This document shows positions 48,689 to 57,634 of a DNA stretch of 64,000 nucleotides, piece by piece. Within the stretch, counting starts at the first letter, position 1; each line of letters starts with the position of its first letter. The translations under genes and the position numbers were made by a program. Where the stretch lies: the NCBI RefSeq assembly GCF_023156535.1, contig NZ_JALNMH010000011.1:1-64000 (forward strand). Direction: 5' to 3'. The DNA is from Pseudomarimonas salicorniae (GTDB lineage: Bacteria; Pseudomonadota; Gammaproteobacteria; Xanthomonadales; Xanthomonadaceae). The notes below the pieces were generated by a model. It saw only the letters and a program-made list of their open reading frames with translations. It searched no databases and was not told the DNA's origin.

Positions 48689-49654
48689 ATGCGTGCGTCC
48701 CGCCTGCTCACCGTTCTGATGACCCTGCAGCTGCGCGGGCGCTGCACGGCCCGCGCGCTGGCGGAGGAGCTGGGTGTCTCCCTCCGCACCGTCTATCGCG
48801 ACATCGACGAGCTGAGCGCAGCCGGGGTCCCGGTCTATTCAGAGCGCGGACGCAACGGCGGCGTGGCCCTGCTGGGTGACTTCCGGACCGAGCTCACCGG
48901 CCTGACCCAAGGGGAGTCCGAGGCACTGTTGCTGGCCGGCATTCCCGCTGCCGCGGCGGACCTGGGGCTGGCGGGGCAGGCGTCCTCAGCGCGGCTGAAG
49001 CTGCTGGCCGCGATGCCCTCGTCGAGCGCGCCGGCCGCGCAGCGGATGGCCGAACGCTTCCATCTCGATCCGCTCGACTGGTACCGGCATCCGGTCGTAC
49101 CCGCCCATCTGCAGGTGGTGGCCGGCTGCGTCTGGGAGAACCGCTGCCTGCTGCTCGATTACGACAGCTGGACGCGGCGCAGCCAGGCGCAGGTCGAGCC
49201 CCTGGGCCTGGTGCTCAAGGCCGGTCGCTGGTATCTGGTCGCCCAGTCGCGCGGTCGCCGGCGCATCTACCGGCTCGACTCGATTCGCAGCGCGCAAGCC
49301 GCGGCGGAGCATTTCTCCCGGCCGAAGAACTTCAATCTGGCCGATGTCTGGCAAGGCCAGGTGGAAGCATTCGAGGCCAGCCTGCGGCGGCTGCCCGTCA
49401 CCCTGCGGGTCGCGCCCAGCAGCCACGACCGACTGGACCGGCTTGGAGACCGGATCGCTCAGGCGATCCGGTGCGCGGCGCCCGGCGCGGACGGCTGGCG
49501 CCGGGTCGAGGTGGACATGGAGTCGGTCGAGCACGCGGCAGGGCTGCTGCTCGGATTCGCCGACGAGATCGAAGTGCTGGCACCCCGTGTATTGCGCGAG
49601 GAGATGCTGTGCCGCGCCGCGCGCATCGAAGCGCTTTATCGGGACCGAAGCTGA
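48689..49654 (+). CDS. HTH/WYL-domain transcriptional regulator (YafY family)
   Basis: The 321-residue protein has an N-terminal HTH-11 domain (RLLTVLMTLQLRGRCTARALAEELGVSLRTVYRDIDEL) and then a WYL domain at about 125-195 (WENRCLLLDYDSW, LGLVLKAGRWYLVAQ, RIYRLDSI). A C-terminal WCX extension follows. WYL proteins respond to nucleic-acid or small ligands; the ligand here is unknown. I start at ATG 48689, since a GTG at 48659 would overlap the operator-like repeat. It is divergent from DUF1579-YCII and converges, 5 bases apart, with the LuxR response regulator gene. Confidence 0.9.
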   Translation: MRASRLLTVLMTLQLRGRCTARALAEELGVSLRTVYRDIDELSAAGVPVYSERGRNGGVALLGDFRTELTGLTQGESEALLLAGIPAAAADLGLAGQASSARLKLLAAMPSSSAPAAQRMAERFHLDPLDWYRHPVVPAHLQVVAGCVWENRCLLLDYDSWTRRSQAQVEPLGLVLKAGRWYLVAQSRGRRRIYRLDSIRSAQAAAEHFSRPKNFNLADVWQGQVEAFEASLRRLPVTLRVAPSSHDRLDRLGDRIAQAIRCAAPGADGWRRVEVDMESVEHAAGLLLGFADEIEVLAPRVLREEMLCRAARIEALYRDRS

Positions 49655-49659
49655 ATAGG

Positions 49660-50337
49660 CTAGGCGGGCGCGTCGCGCTGTGCCGGGACCAGATCACGAA
49701 GCTGCAGGGACTTCAGCAGCACACCAGCCTGGGTGCGGTTGCGCACGTCGAGCTTTTCGAACAGCGCGCTGAGATGGGCCTTGACCGTGCGCTCGGAGAT
49801 GCCGAGCACGTCGGCGATCTGCTTGTTGAGCCGACCCTCGGCGACCAGGGTCAGGACCTTGAACTGCTGCGGAGTGAGCTGGGCGAGCCGGGCGGCGGTG
49901 CGATCATCGTCATCGTCGGACGCGGGGAGGGCGCCGAGGCGGTCGGCGAGGTCATCGGGCAGGTACTCGCCGCCGTCGAGCAGGGTGCGCAGGGCGGCGT
50001 GCAGCTGGTCGCCGTCGGATCGCTTCGGAATGTAGCCAGCCGCACCGTAGGCCATCGCCCGCCGCACGGTTTCCGGCTCGTCGTCCGCAGAGATCATTGC
50101 CACCGCCACCGCCGGGTGTGCGGCGCGCAGGGTGGCAAGTCCCATCAGGCCGTGGCTGTCGGGCATGTGCAGGTCGAGCAGGACGAGGTCGATACCGGGG
50201 CGGGCATCGAGCACCGCCTGGGCGCTCGCCAGCGAGCCCGCCTCGAGCACTTCGGTGTCGGCTTCCAGCGCCTTGACCGCCTGGGCCAGCGCGGCGCGGA
50301 ACAGCGGGTGGTCGTCTGCGATGAGGATGTGGATCAC
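49660..50337 (-). CDS. NarL/LuxR-type response regulator (CrbR/ErdR-like)
   Basis: The 225-residue protein has an N-terminal receiver (HILIADDHPLF, phosphoacceptor Asp55 in LVLLDLHMPD, GAAGYIPK). The C-terminal LuxR HTH has LTPQQFKVLTLVAEGRLNKQIADVLGISERTVKAHL. The LTPQQ...LNKQIA...VKAH pattern ending NRTQAG resembles CrbR/ErdR/AgmR regulators, whose kinases carry a symporter domain. Such a kinase lies at 44332-47601, with three unrelated genes in between. The start is GTG 50337, with a weak ribosome binding site; it leaves the standard receiver N-terminus. It is divergent from the oligomer hydrolase gene. Confidence 0.9.
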   Translation of the reverse strand: MIHILIADDHPLFRAALAQAVKALEADTEVLEAGSLASAQAVLDARPGIDLVLLDLHMPDSHGLMGLATLRAAHPAVAVAMISADDEPETVRRAMAYGAAGYIPKRSDGDQLHAALRTLLDGGEYLPDDLADRLGALPASDDDDDRTAARLAQLTPQQFKVLTLVAEGRLNKQIADVLGISERTVKAHLSALFEKLDVRNRTQAGVLLKSLQLRDLVPAQRDAPA

Positions 50338-50472
50338 GGCCGGGTCCGTGGCGGGCTGCGGCAACCTTAGCAAGTCGGGCAGGGCGTCGACCTGTACCAA
50401 GGTACGATGCCCGGCCGGCCGCGGTGCCACTACGGTCGCGGCAGGGCGACTGGATCGAGGCGAGGGTGCGGC

Positions 50473-52167
50473 ATGCGAGGGTTTCCGGGATCACAGGGCG
50501 TCGCGACGTTATTGTTTGCGGCCCTGCTCTGCATGCTGCAGGCCGGCTGCGCCACGACCGTCCGCCACGACGGCCCGACGCCGCTCGCCCAGCGTCTGAC
50601 CCAGCACGCGGGCGACGATGACCTGCTGACCGCCGGTCTGGGCTGGGAGGGACTGGCCTCGCCGACGCCGCCGCCCTTCGACGGCAGCGCCGCGTCCCTG
50701 CGCCGCCGTGCCGTGTGGACCAACTGGCGCGGGATCACGACGATTTCCGAAGCCGGGCTTGGCTCCGGCCGGCTCGCCCAGGGGGCGGTGCCGGGTCGTG
50801 AACTGCATGCGCTGCTCGAACTGGATCGGGGTCGGCATCGGCATCGGGTGATGCTGCAGCTGCCGCAGTCTTTCGATGCCGGCCGGCCGTGCCTGGTGGT
50901 CTCGGCCAGCTCCGGATCGCGCGGCATCTACGGGGCCATCGCGCTGGCCGGCGGCTGGGGACTGCCGCGCGGTTGCGCGATCGCCTACACCGACAAGGGG
51001 GCCGGCAGTGACTGGATCGCCCCCGGTCGGCTCAACGGGCCGGCGCTGGATGGCAGCCCGGCCGGTGCGGAAGATGAAGCCGTACGTTATGAGCTTGAGT
51101 CGCCGATGAGACACGTGGCGATTCCGCATGCGCATTCGGCGATGCACCCGGAGTCGGCCTGGGGCGAGTACGTCCGCCAGGCGGCGCTATGGGCCAGGGC
51201 CCAGATCGGCGCCCTGGTGCCGGCGACCCGCGAGGTGTCCGCGGATCGCTGGCGCATCATCGCCACCGGCGTGTCCAACGGCGCCGGAGCCGTGCTGCAG
51301 GCCGCCGCCCTCGACTGGCCGGTGAATGCGGTGGTGGCCGTCTCCCCCAACGTATTGCCGCACGAGGGCGGCCGCGCGCTGTATGACTACGCCACCGAGG
51401 CTGCGCTTTGGATGCCCTGTGCTGCGGCGGCACCGCAGCTGGCCAAGGCCCTGCTTGGAGTGGATCCGGCAGCGGCCGCGGCCCGCTGCCGAAGCCTGCA
51501 ACGGGCCGGATGGCTGCAGACATCGGAGGGCGGCTCGGCGGCCGAGGCGGCCTATGCCCGGCTGCGCGCAGCCGGCTGGTCGGTGGCTGCGCTGGAGGCG
51601 GCCGTGGCCAGCACTCGCCTCGACCTGTGGCGGGCAGTGGGCGCGGGCTACGCCAGCGCCTACCTGCGGCGTGGGCCCGACAGCATGCCCTGCGGCTATG
51701 CCTACACGATGGGCGAGGGTGCCGATCCGGCGCTGTGGTGGTCGGACAGCAGCGGCATCCCGCCCGGCAATGGCGTCCTGCTGGCCTCACCGCCCGGGGA
51801 GGGTGAGGATCCCGATTTCCCGGGGCTACAGTGCCTGCGATCCCTCTGGACCGGCGACAGCGCCGATGCGCGCGCCCTGCGCCTGGCCGTCGAAGAGACC
51901 CGCGCCGGCCGCCTGGCCGAGGGCCGACCGCTGTGGCTGTTGCACGGCGCCGAGGACGGACTGGTGCCTGCCGCCTTCAGCGCCGAGGCCTATCGCGATG
52001 CGAATGCCGGAAGCCCGGCACTGCGCTTCCGCCTGCTGCCGCGCGCACAGCACTTCGATTCGCTGCTGGGCCTGCCCGCCGCCGCAGCGCGGTACGAAGC
52101 CCTGATGCCGGCGGCCTATGCGGCGCTGGACGAGGCCTGGGCATCGCTCGCTCCGGACGGGGACTAG
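50473..52167 (+). CDS. D-(-)-3-hydroxybutyrate oligomer hydrolase, lipoprotein
   Basis: The 564-residue protein matches the 3HB-oligomer hydrolase family, which cleaves hydroxybutyrate oligomers to monomers. It starts with a lipoprotein signal peptide ending LQAGCAT. Conserved stretches follow: TISEAGLGSGRL, VSASSGSRGIYGAIALAGGWGLPRGCAIAYTDKGAG, and the serine box GVSNGAG with Ser268. Near the C-terminus are LWLLHGAEDGLVP and PRAQHFDSLLGLP, which supply the Asp and His. Location would be periplasmic or outer membrane. It is divergent from the CrbR-like regulator by 135 bases; control by it is an inference. Confidence 0.9.
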   Translation: MRGFPGSQGVATLLFAALLCMLQAGCATTVRHDGPTPLAQRLTQHAGDDDLLTAGLGWEGLASPTPPPFDGSAASLRRRAVWTNWRGITTISEAGLGSGRLAQGAVPGRELHALLELDRGRHRHRVMLQLPQSFDAGRPCLVVSASSGSRGIYGAIALAGGWGLPRGCAIAYTDKGAGSDWIAPGRLNGPALDGSPAGAEDEAVRYELESPMRHVAIPHAHSAMHPESAWGEYVRQAALWARAQIGALVPATREVSADRWRIIATGVSNGAGAVLQAAALDWPVNAVVAVSPNVLPHEGGRALYDYATEAALWMPCAAAAPQLAKALLGVDPAAAAARCRSLQRAGWLQTSEGGSAAEAAYARLRAAGWSVAALEAAVASTRLDLWRAVGAGYASAYLRRGPDSMPCGYAYTMGEGADPALWWSDSSGIPPGNGVLLASPPGEGEDPDFPGLQCLRSLWTGDSADARALRLAVEETRAGRLAEGRPLWLLHGAEDGLVPAAFSAEAYRDANAGSPALRFRLLPRAQHFDSLLGLPAAAARYEALMPAAYAALDEAWASLAPDGD

Positions 52168-52248
52168 ATCGGCCTGGCGCAGTGTGCTGGCGCCCCGTCT
52201 CGCCACCGTGATCGGCCACTCGGTAGGATCGAGGATCGTTCCGTTGCC

Positions 52249-54315
52249 ATGAGATCTTCGATGCCCTACCGAAGCCTGCTCCTGCTCGCCCTTGCGCTGT
52301 CGGCGCCGCTGGCTGCCAGGCCGGCCTTCGCGCCGATGGATGTGTTCGCCCTGCAGTGGGCGGAGTCCCCGGCGGTGGCCCCGGACGGGCGCAGCGCGAT
52401 CTATCAGCGAAGCTTCTTCGACCGGCAGAAGGACCAGCGGCGCAGCAATCTTTGGTGGATCGACCTGCGCAGCGGCGAGCAGCGGCCGCTGACCACCGGC
52501 GACCGCAACGACGCGGGCGTTGCCTGGTCGCCGGACGGTCGACGCATCGCCTTCGTCGGCAGCGACGGCGGCCGCAGCCAGATCTTCGTCCGCTGGCTGG
52601 ACAGCGGCGCCACGGCCCGGCTGACCCAGCTCGAGCGATCGCCGGGGGCCCTGGTCTGGTCGCCCGACGGCAAGCGCATCGCCTTCACCCAGCGGGTCAG
52701 CGCGCAGACGACCACCCTGGCCAAGGACATGCCGCGACCGCCCTCGGGGGCGAAGTGGGCCGACCCGGTCAAGGTGATCGACACGTTCCGCTTCCGCTTC
52801 GACGGTGCCGGCTTCATCGAGCCGGGCTACAGCCACGTCTTCGTGGTCGACGCCGAGGGTGGCGCGCCGCGCCAGGTGACTCGCGGCGATTTCGATTTCT
52901 CCGGGCCGCTGTCCTTCAGCCCGGACGGAGAGTCGCTCTACCTCTCGGCCAATCCGGTCGAGGACGCCGACCATGATCCCATCGAGAGCGACCTGTATCG
53001 GGTCGAGGTGGCGACGGGCAAGCTGCACCGCCTGACCGATCGCGACGGCCCCGATGCCCGCCCGATGCTGTCCCCGGACGGCAAGTCGCTGGCCTATGTC
53101 GGCTTCGACGACCAGCGCCTTGGCTACCAGAACAGCGTGCTCTCGGTGCTCGACCTTGCATCCGGCGAGTCGCGGGCGCTGACCGGGTCGCTCGACCGCA
53201 GCATCGAGCAGATCGGCTGGGACGGTGACCGCGGCCTCTACTTCAGCTACGACGACCACGGCGTCACCCGGATCGGCTGGGTGGCCCGCCGAGGCGGCAA
53301 GCTGGAGCAGGTGGCCAGCGACCTTGGCGGCACGGCCATGGGCCGGCCCTATGACGGCGGCTCCTTCGACGTCGCCAGTGGGCAGGTGCTCTACACCCAC
53401 AGCACGCCGTACCGACCGGCCGACCTCGCCGTCGTCAGCCGCGGTCGCGATCCGCGGGTGCTGACCGCGCTCAATGACACCCTGCTCGATGGCCGCGAGC
53501 TGGGCCGGGTCGAGACCCTGGAGTGGCAGTCCTCGCACGACGGGCGCCCGGTGCAGGGCTGGCTGGTCTATCCGCCCGGCTACGACCCGGCCAAGCGTTA
53601 CCCGCTGCTGCTCGAGATCCACGGTGGTCCGTTCGCCAACTACGGCCCGCGCTTCGCCCCCGAGATCCAGATGTACGCCAGCAAGGGCTATCTGGTGCTC
53701 TACGCCAATCCGCGCGGCAGCACCAGCTACGGCGCCGAGTTCGCCAACCTCATCCACCACAACTATCCGGGCCAGGACTTCGACGACCTGATGAGCGGCG
53801 TCGATGCGGTCATCGCGCGCGGCATCGTCGACCAGGACAACCTGTTCGTGACCGGTGGCAGCGGCGGCGGCACCCTGACCGCCTGGATCGTCGGCCACAC
53901 CGATCGCTTTCGCGCCGCGGTGGTCGCCAAGCCGGTGATCAACTGGTACAGCTTCGTGCTCACCGCCGATGCCTACGGTTACTTTTCGCAGTACTGGTTT
54001 CCCGGGCCACCGTGGGAGCACGCCGAGCACTACCTGAAGCGCTCGCCGATCAGCTACGTCGGCAAGGTCAGTACGCCGACCATGCTGATCACCGGCGAGG
54101 CCGACTACCGCACGCCGATGTCGGAGACCGAGCAGTACTACCAGGCGCTGAAGCTGCGCAAGATCGACACCGCCCTGGTGCGCATCCCCGGCGCTTCGCA
54201 CTCGATCAACCGGCGTCCCAGCCAGATGATCGCCCAGGTGCTGAACACCTCGGGCTGGTTCGAGAAACACCGCGCGCCGGCCGGCAAGCAAGCCGAGGCC
54301 ACCGCCGCGCGTTGA
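52249..54315 (+). CDS. S9-family prolyl oligopeptidase-like exopeptidase
   Basis: The 688-residue protein has a signal peptide (SLLLLALALSAPLAARPAFA) and a beta-propeller of WD40/TolB-like blades (AWSPDGRRIAFVGSDGG, LVWSPDGKRIAF, SFSPDGESLYLS). The C-terminal alpha/beta hydrolase domain is from about 430. The triad is Ser538 in TGGSGGGTLT, Asp619 in GEADYRTP and His651 in GASHSI. It would cleave dipeptides or acylated residues from peptides in the periplasm. The residue after the serine is Gly, where most S9 enzymes have Tyr or His. It may start at 52261 instead of 52249. Confidence 0.92.
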   Translation: MRSSMPYRSLLLLALALSAPLAARPAFAPMDVFALQWAESPAVAPDGRSAIYQRSFFDRQKDQRRSNLWWIDLRSGEQRPLTTGDRNDAGVAWSPDGRRIAFVGSDGGRSQIFVRWLDSGATARLTQLERSPGALVWSPDGKRIAFTQRVSAQTTTLAKDMPRPPSGAKWADPVKVIDTFRFRFDGAGFIEPGYSHVFVVDAEGGAPRQVTRGDFDFSGPLSFSPDGESLYLSANPVEDADHDPIESDLYRVEVATGKLHRLTDRDGPDARPMLSPDGKSLAYVGFDDQRLGYQNSVLSVLDLASGESRALTGSLDRSIEQIGWDGDRGLYFSYDDHGVTRIGWVARRGGKLEQVASDLGGTAMGRPYDGGSFDVASGQVLYTHSTPYRPADLAVVSRGRDPRVLTALNDTLLDGRELGRVETLEWQSSHDGRPVQGWLVYPPGYDPAKRYPLLLEIHGGPFANYGPRFAPEIQMYASKGYLVLYANPRGSTSYGAEFANLIHHNYPGQDFDDLMSGVDAVIARGIVDQDNLFVTGGSGGGTLTAWIVGHTDRFRAAVVAKPVINWYSFVLTADAYGYFSQYWFPGPPWEHAEHYLKRSPISYVGKVSTPTMLITGEADYRTPMSETEQYYQALKLRKIDTALVRIPGASHSINRRPSQMIAQVLNTSGWFEKHRAPAGKQAEATAAR

Positions 54316-54369
54316 TGACCCGCCCCCGGCCGGCTAGCCTTGCCGGCTGGACGGAACAGGAAACACACC

Positions 54370-55830
54370 ATGCAGCGACTCTGCGTCGCCGTGCTGGTCG
54401 GCGTGCTCGCCGGCTGTGCGGCCCAGCCCCGGACGGCCTCGAATGCCGCCGTCTCGGCCCATGGCGCGGCCGAAGCCGCGGCCGAAGCCTGGCGCTCGGC
54501 GTTGGCCGAATGGCGCGCCCAGCGCAGCGCCGAGTCGGCGGCCCGCCTGCGCGACGCCGGGGCGGCCCTGCAGTCAGCGAACGAGGCCTGCGCGGCGCTG
54601 CCCGACTGCGACACCGCGCCGCTGCTGGCGCGCTACGCCGAACTGCTCTCGGCGCAGTCCGAGCTGCTCGTCCAGCACGACGAGGCCGGTCCGGATGCCC
54701 TCGCCCTGGAGGGCGAGGGCGGGGCCCTGGTGGAGGAGGGGCGCGTCGACCTGGCAGGGGGCCCGGAGGCCGAAATCGAGGGCCTGCAGGACAGCCTTGC
54801 CCTGCTCAAGGGACGCGACCTGCGCGAGCTGATCGCACTGAACGCGCCGGTCAAGGCGGCGCTCAACGAGTGGCTGACCTGGATGCGTCCGCAGCTTCTG
54901 GAGTCCTATGAGAACTACCAGTTCATGCGCCACCGCATGTGGCCCGAGTACGAGGCCGCCGGGCTGCCCGAGGCCCTGCTGTTCGGCATCCTGGCCAAGG
55001 AATCGGCGGGCAAGGTGCATGCGGTGTCGCGCGCCGGCGCCGCCGGTCCGCTGCAGTTCATGCCGGCGACTGGGGCCAGGCTGGGCCTTGGCCGCGACGC
55101 CGACGGCTTCGATCTGCGTTTCGACCCACAGATGTCGACCCGCGCCAATGTGCGCTACCTCAACGAGCGCTTCGCCGAGTTCAACAATGATCTGGCGCTG
55201 GCGCTCGCTGCCTACAACGGCGGCGAGGGCCGGGTCGGCCGGCTGGTGCGACAGCACGGGCGGAGGAGCTTCTGGGACGCCGGCATCAACCGCCAGCTTC
55301 CCAGCGAGACCCGCGACTATGTCCCGATGGTGCTGGCCGCGGCCTGGCTGTTCCTGCATCCCGAGGACTACGGCCTTGAACTGCCGCAGGTCGAGGTCGA
55401 GCCGGTTGCCCTGGTCCTTGAGCAGCCGGCCTCGCTGAACCAGCTGGCGATCTGTGTCGGCCAACGCGGCAGCCGCAGCGGCTGGTTCCGCGCCCTGCGC
55501 AACCTCAATCCGCGTCATCTTCCGCACACCGAGCTGGCCGCCGGCACCCGGCTTGAGGTCCCGGCCCAGGTCGCCGCCGGCTATCGCGAGGACTGCCTTG
55601 CCGGCGAGCTTGCCGAGGCCGCCCTCCAGCTGGCCAGCGCCGCCAAGCGGCACGACTCCGGCGCGGTGGCCGGCAGCTATACCGTGCGTCGCGGCGACAC
55701 CCTGGCCTCGATCGCCCGACGGCATGGCTGCGACAGCCCCGAGTCGCTGGCCCGGGTCAATGGCATCAAGCCGCCGAGCTATCTGATTCGCCCCGGCCAG
55801 AGTCTGCGCCTGGCCGGCTGCCGCGGCTGA
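54370..55830 (+). CDS. Lytic transglycosylase with LysM domain, lipoprotein (MltD-like)
   Basis: The 486-residue protein begins with a lipobox (VLVGVLAGCAA). A helical, acidic region of about 150 residues follows. An SLT domain comes next, with catalytic Glu211 in FGILAKESAGK, AAGPLQFMPATGARLG and LALALAAYNGGEGRV. A C-terminal LysM domain lies at about 436-482 (SYTVRRGDTLASIARRHGC). It should cleave peptidoglycan glycan strands at the outer membrane. ATG 54370 follows CAGGAAACACACC. Palindrome A5 follows the stop. Length and domain order fit MltD-type enzymes, here with a single LysM and an extra N-terminal region. Confidence 0.9.
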   Translation: MQRLCVAVLVGVLAGCAAQPRTASNAAVSAHGAAEAAAEAWRSALAEWRAQRSAESAARLRDAGAALQSANEACAALPDCDTAPLLARYAELLSAQSELLVQHDEAGPDALALEGEGGALVEEGRVDLAGGPEAEIEGLQDSLALLKGRDLRELIALNAPVKAALNEWLTWMRPQLLESYENYQFMRHRMWPEYEAAGLPEALLFGILAKESAGKVHAVSRAGAAGPLQFMPATGARLGLGRDADGFDLRFDPQMSTRANVRYLNERFAEFNNDLALALAAYNGGEGRVGRLVRQHGRRSFWDAGINRQLPSETRDYVPMVLAAAWLFLHPEDYGLELPQVEVEPVALVLEQPASLNQLAICVGQRGSRSGWFRALRNLNPRHLPHTELAAGTRLEVPAQVAAGYREDCLAGELAEAALQLASAAKRHDSGAVAGSYTVRRGDTLASIARRHGCDSPESLARVNGIKPPSYLIRPGQSLRLAGCRG

Positions 55831-55895
55831 GGCCGGCGTCGCATCGGCCTCACGGCCGGGTTGGGCGCAGAGTGCGCATTCGCCCCGGTCCCATT

Positions 55896-55959
55896 GTAGG
55901 AGCCAGCTTGCTGGCGATCGTCCCTTCCGAGGTGCCTATCGCCAGCAAGCTGGCTCCAC
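55896..55959. repeat. Palindrome A5
   Basis: The left arm at 55896-55918 is canonical. The right arm at 55938-55959 has a one-base deletion (GGCTCCACA instead of GGCTCCTACA). It lies between the convergent lytic transglycosylase and psd genes. Confidence 0.88.
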
Positions 55960-56013
55960 ATGTTGGATTTGCGTAATGTCCGGTTTGCGCCCGAACCGGC
56001 GGCCCGCCGCGGC

Positions 56014-56877
56014 TCAGCTGGCCGCGGCGCCAGCGTTCATCCGGGTCGCGAATCCTTCGCCGACCCGGGTCGGCTGCTTGTGCTCCATCGGATCCATCAC
56101 CACGGCGCCGGCGGGCAGCAGGACGATCACGGTCGAGCCGTAGTTGAAGCGGGCCATCTCGGCAAAACGCTCGAGGCGGATGCCTCGCTCGCGCCAGTCC
56201 TTGCGGTTCGGCGCGCTGGCATAGGGAGGGATTTCCTCGCCGCCCCAGACCGTCTCGACGCCGGAGACCAGCATCGCCCCGACCATGACCACGGCCATCG
56301 GTCCGAAATCGGTCTCGAAGCGGCAGACCAGGCGCTCATTGCGGGCGAACAGACGGGGGATCGCCTCCACCGGGCCGGGCGCCACGCTGAACAGTCGCCC
56401 CGGAATGTGCAGGGTCTCGATCAGGGTGCCGGTCCAGGGCATGTGGACCCGGTGGTAGTCGCGCGGCGACAGATAGACGTTGAGGAAGTCGCCGCCGGCG
56501 AAGCGCTGGGCGTAGTCGGCATCGCCGAGCAGTTCGGCGGCCGTGAAGCTCTGCCCCTTGGCCTGGAAGATCCGACCCTCGGAGTCGATGGATCCGGCCT
56601 GTGAAACCTTGCCGTCCGCCGGATGCGCCAGCCGCTCGGGCTGGGCCGGCGCGCTGCGAACGCCGTCCTTCAGGGCCCGGGTGAAGAAGGCATTGAAGCT
56701 GGGGTAGGCAGTGGGGTCGGAATTGGCTGCCTCGTTCATGTCCACACCGAAATGGCGGATCACGGTGTCGATCAGGGTCTGCTTCAGCCAGCGCTGGCGG
56801 CTGCGGGCGACGCGGTAGGCGAGGGAGGACAGCAGGCGGTGGGGCAGCAGGTACTGCGCCAGGATCCCCGGACTCAT
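56014..56877 (-). CDS. psd: Phosphatidylserine decarboxylase proenzyme
   Basis: The 287-residue membrane-associated enzyme makes phosphatidylethanolamine from phosphatidylserine. Signatures are [52 protein letters not shown] and the self-cleavage site YGST (usual LGST) near residues 247-250. There the Ser becomes the pyruvoyl group. Its start codon overlaps the stop of the SCO gene by four bases (ATGA), so they form a translationally coupled pair. Confidence 0.95.
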   Translation of the reverse strand: MSPGILAQYLLPHRLLSSLAYRVARSRQRWLKQTLIDTVIRHFGVDMNEAANSDPTAYPSFNAFFTRALKDGVRSAPAQPERLAHPADGKVSQAGSIDSEGRIFQAKGQSFTAAELLGDADYAQRFAGGDFLNVYLSPRDYHRVHMPWTGTLIETLHIPGRLFSVAPGPVEAIPRLFARNERLVCRFETDFGPMAVVMVGAMLVSGVETVWGGEEIPPYASAPNRKDWRERGIRLERFAEMARFNYGSTVIVLLPAGAVVMDPMEHKQPTRVGEGFATRMNAGAAAS

Positions 56878-57536
56878 GCGCCGGCCTGCATCAGCAGGGC
56901 GAGGTCGGCGGCGATCTTCTGCGGGTCGAGCGGCGGCCGCATGACGGCCACCAGCCGGCCCTCGGGATCGATGACCGCCAGCGAGGAACTGTGGTCGACG
57001 GTGTAGTCGCCACCCTCGACCGGGGTCTGCATGTAAACCATGCCCAGGCTGCGGGTGAACGGCAGCAGGCGCTCGTGGTCGGCGGTGGCGGCAAGGAAAT
57101 CGTTGCCGAAGAAGCGCGCGTACTCGGCCGCCGTCTCCGGGCTGTCGCGCTCGGGGTCGACCGAGACAAAGAGCACCTGGGGGCGCTCGGCAGGCGCCCG
57201 GTCGGCGAAGGGCTTGGTCGCCTGGCCGAGGGTGCTGAGGGTGGTGGGGCAGATGTCGGGGCAGTGGGTGAAGCCGACGAAGACGATGTTCCAGCGCCCG
57301 GCCAGCTGCTCGCTGCCGACCTTGGCCCCGTCGGGACCGTCCAGCGCAAAGGCCGGCACCGGACGAGGTTGCGGGTAGACCAGGGTGCCCTGCAGGCCCT
57401 CGATCCGGGGGGTGGCGGCGTCCGGCGCGAGGGTGCGCTGGGACAGCCAGAGGCCCAGCCCCGCGGCGAGCGCGGCGGCAAGGATGGCGAGGAAGGACAG
57501 CTTGGCGCTGCCGCCGGTTCGGGTGCGGTTGTTCAT
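56874..57536 (-). CDS. SCO1/SenC-family copper chaperone
   Basis: The 220-residue protein has one N-terminal membrane anchor (about 14-33). The periplasmic thioredoxin-like domain carries Cys92 and Cys96 in [11 protein letters not shown] and His182 in TVDHSSS, the copper-binding trio. It would deliver copper to the CuA site of cytochrome c oxidase or act as a thiol reductase. No oxidase subunit is nearby. It is coupled to psd by a four-base overlap. Confidence 0.93.
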   Translation of the reverse strand: MNNRTRTGGSAKLSFLAILAAALAAGLGLWLSQRTLAPDAATPRIEGLQGTLVYPQPRPVPAFALDGPDGAKVGSEQLAGRWNIVFVGFTHCPDICPTTLSTLGQATKPFADRAPAERPQVLFVSVDPERDSPETAAEYARFFGNDFLAATADHERLLPFTRSLGMVYMQTPVEGGDYTVDHSSSLAVIDPEGRLVAVMRPPLDPQKIAADLALLMQAGA

Positions 57537-57634
57537 GACGAGATTATAGGGAAGCGGGCGTGATTCCGGCCCCCATCCGCTTGGAACGCGCCGCGATCTT
57601 CTATACTCCGGCCGTTTGCAGCGCCGGCCACCGA

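Noticed and set aside
51826-54291. Long open frame antisense to the S9 peptidase
   Set aside because: No recognisable domain; the plus-strand peptidase has signal peptide, propeller and catalytic triad.
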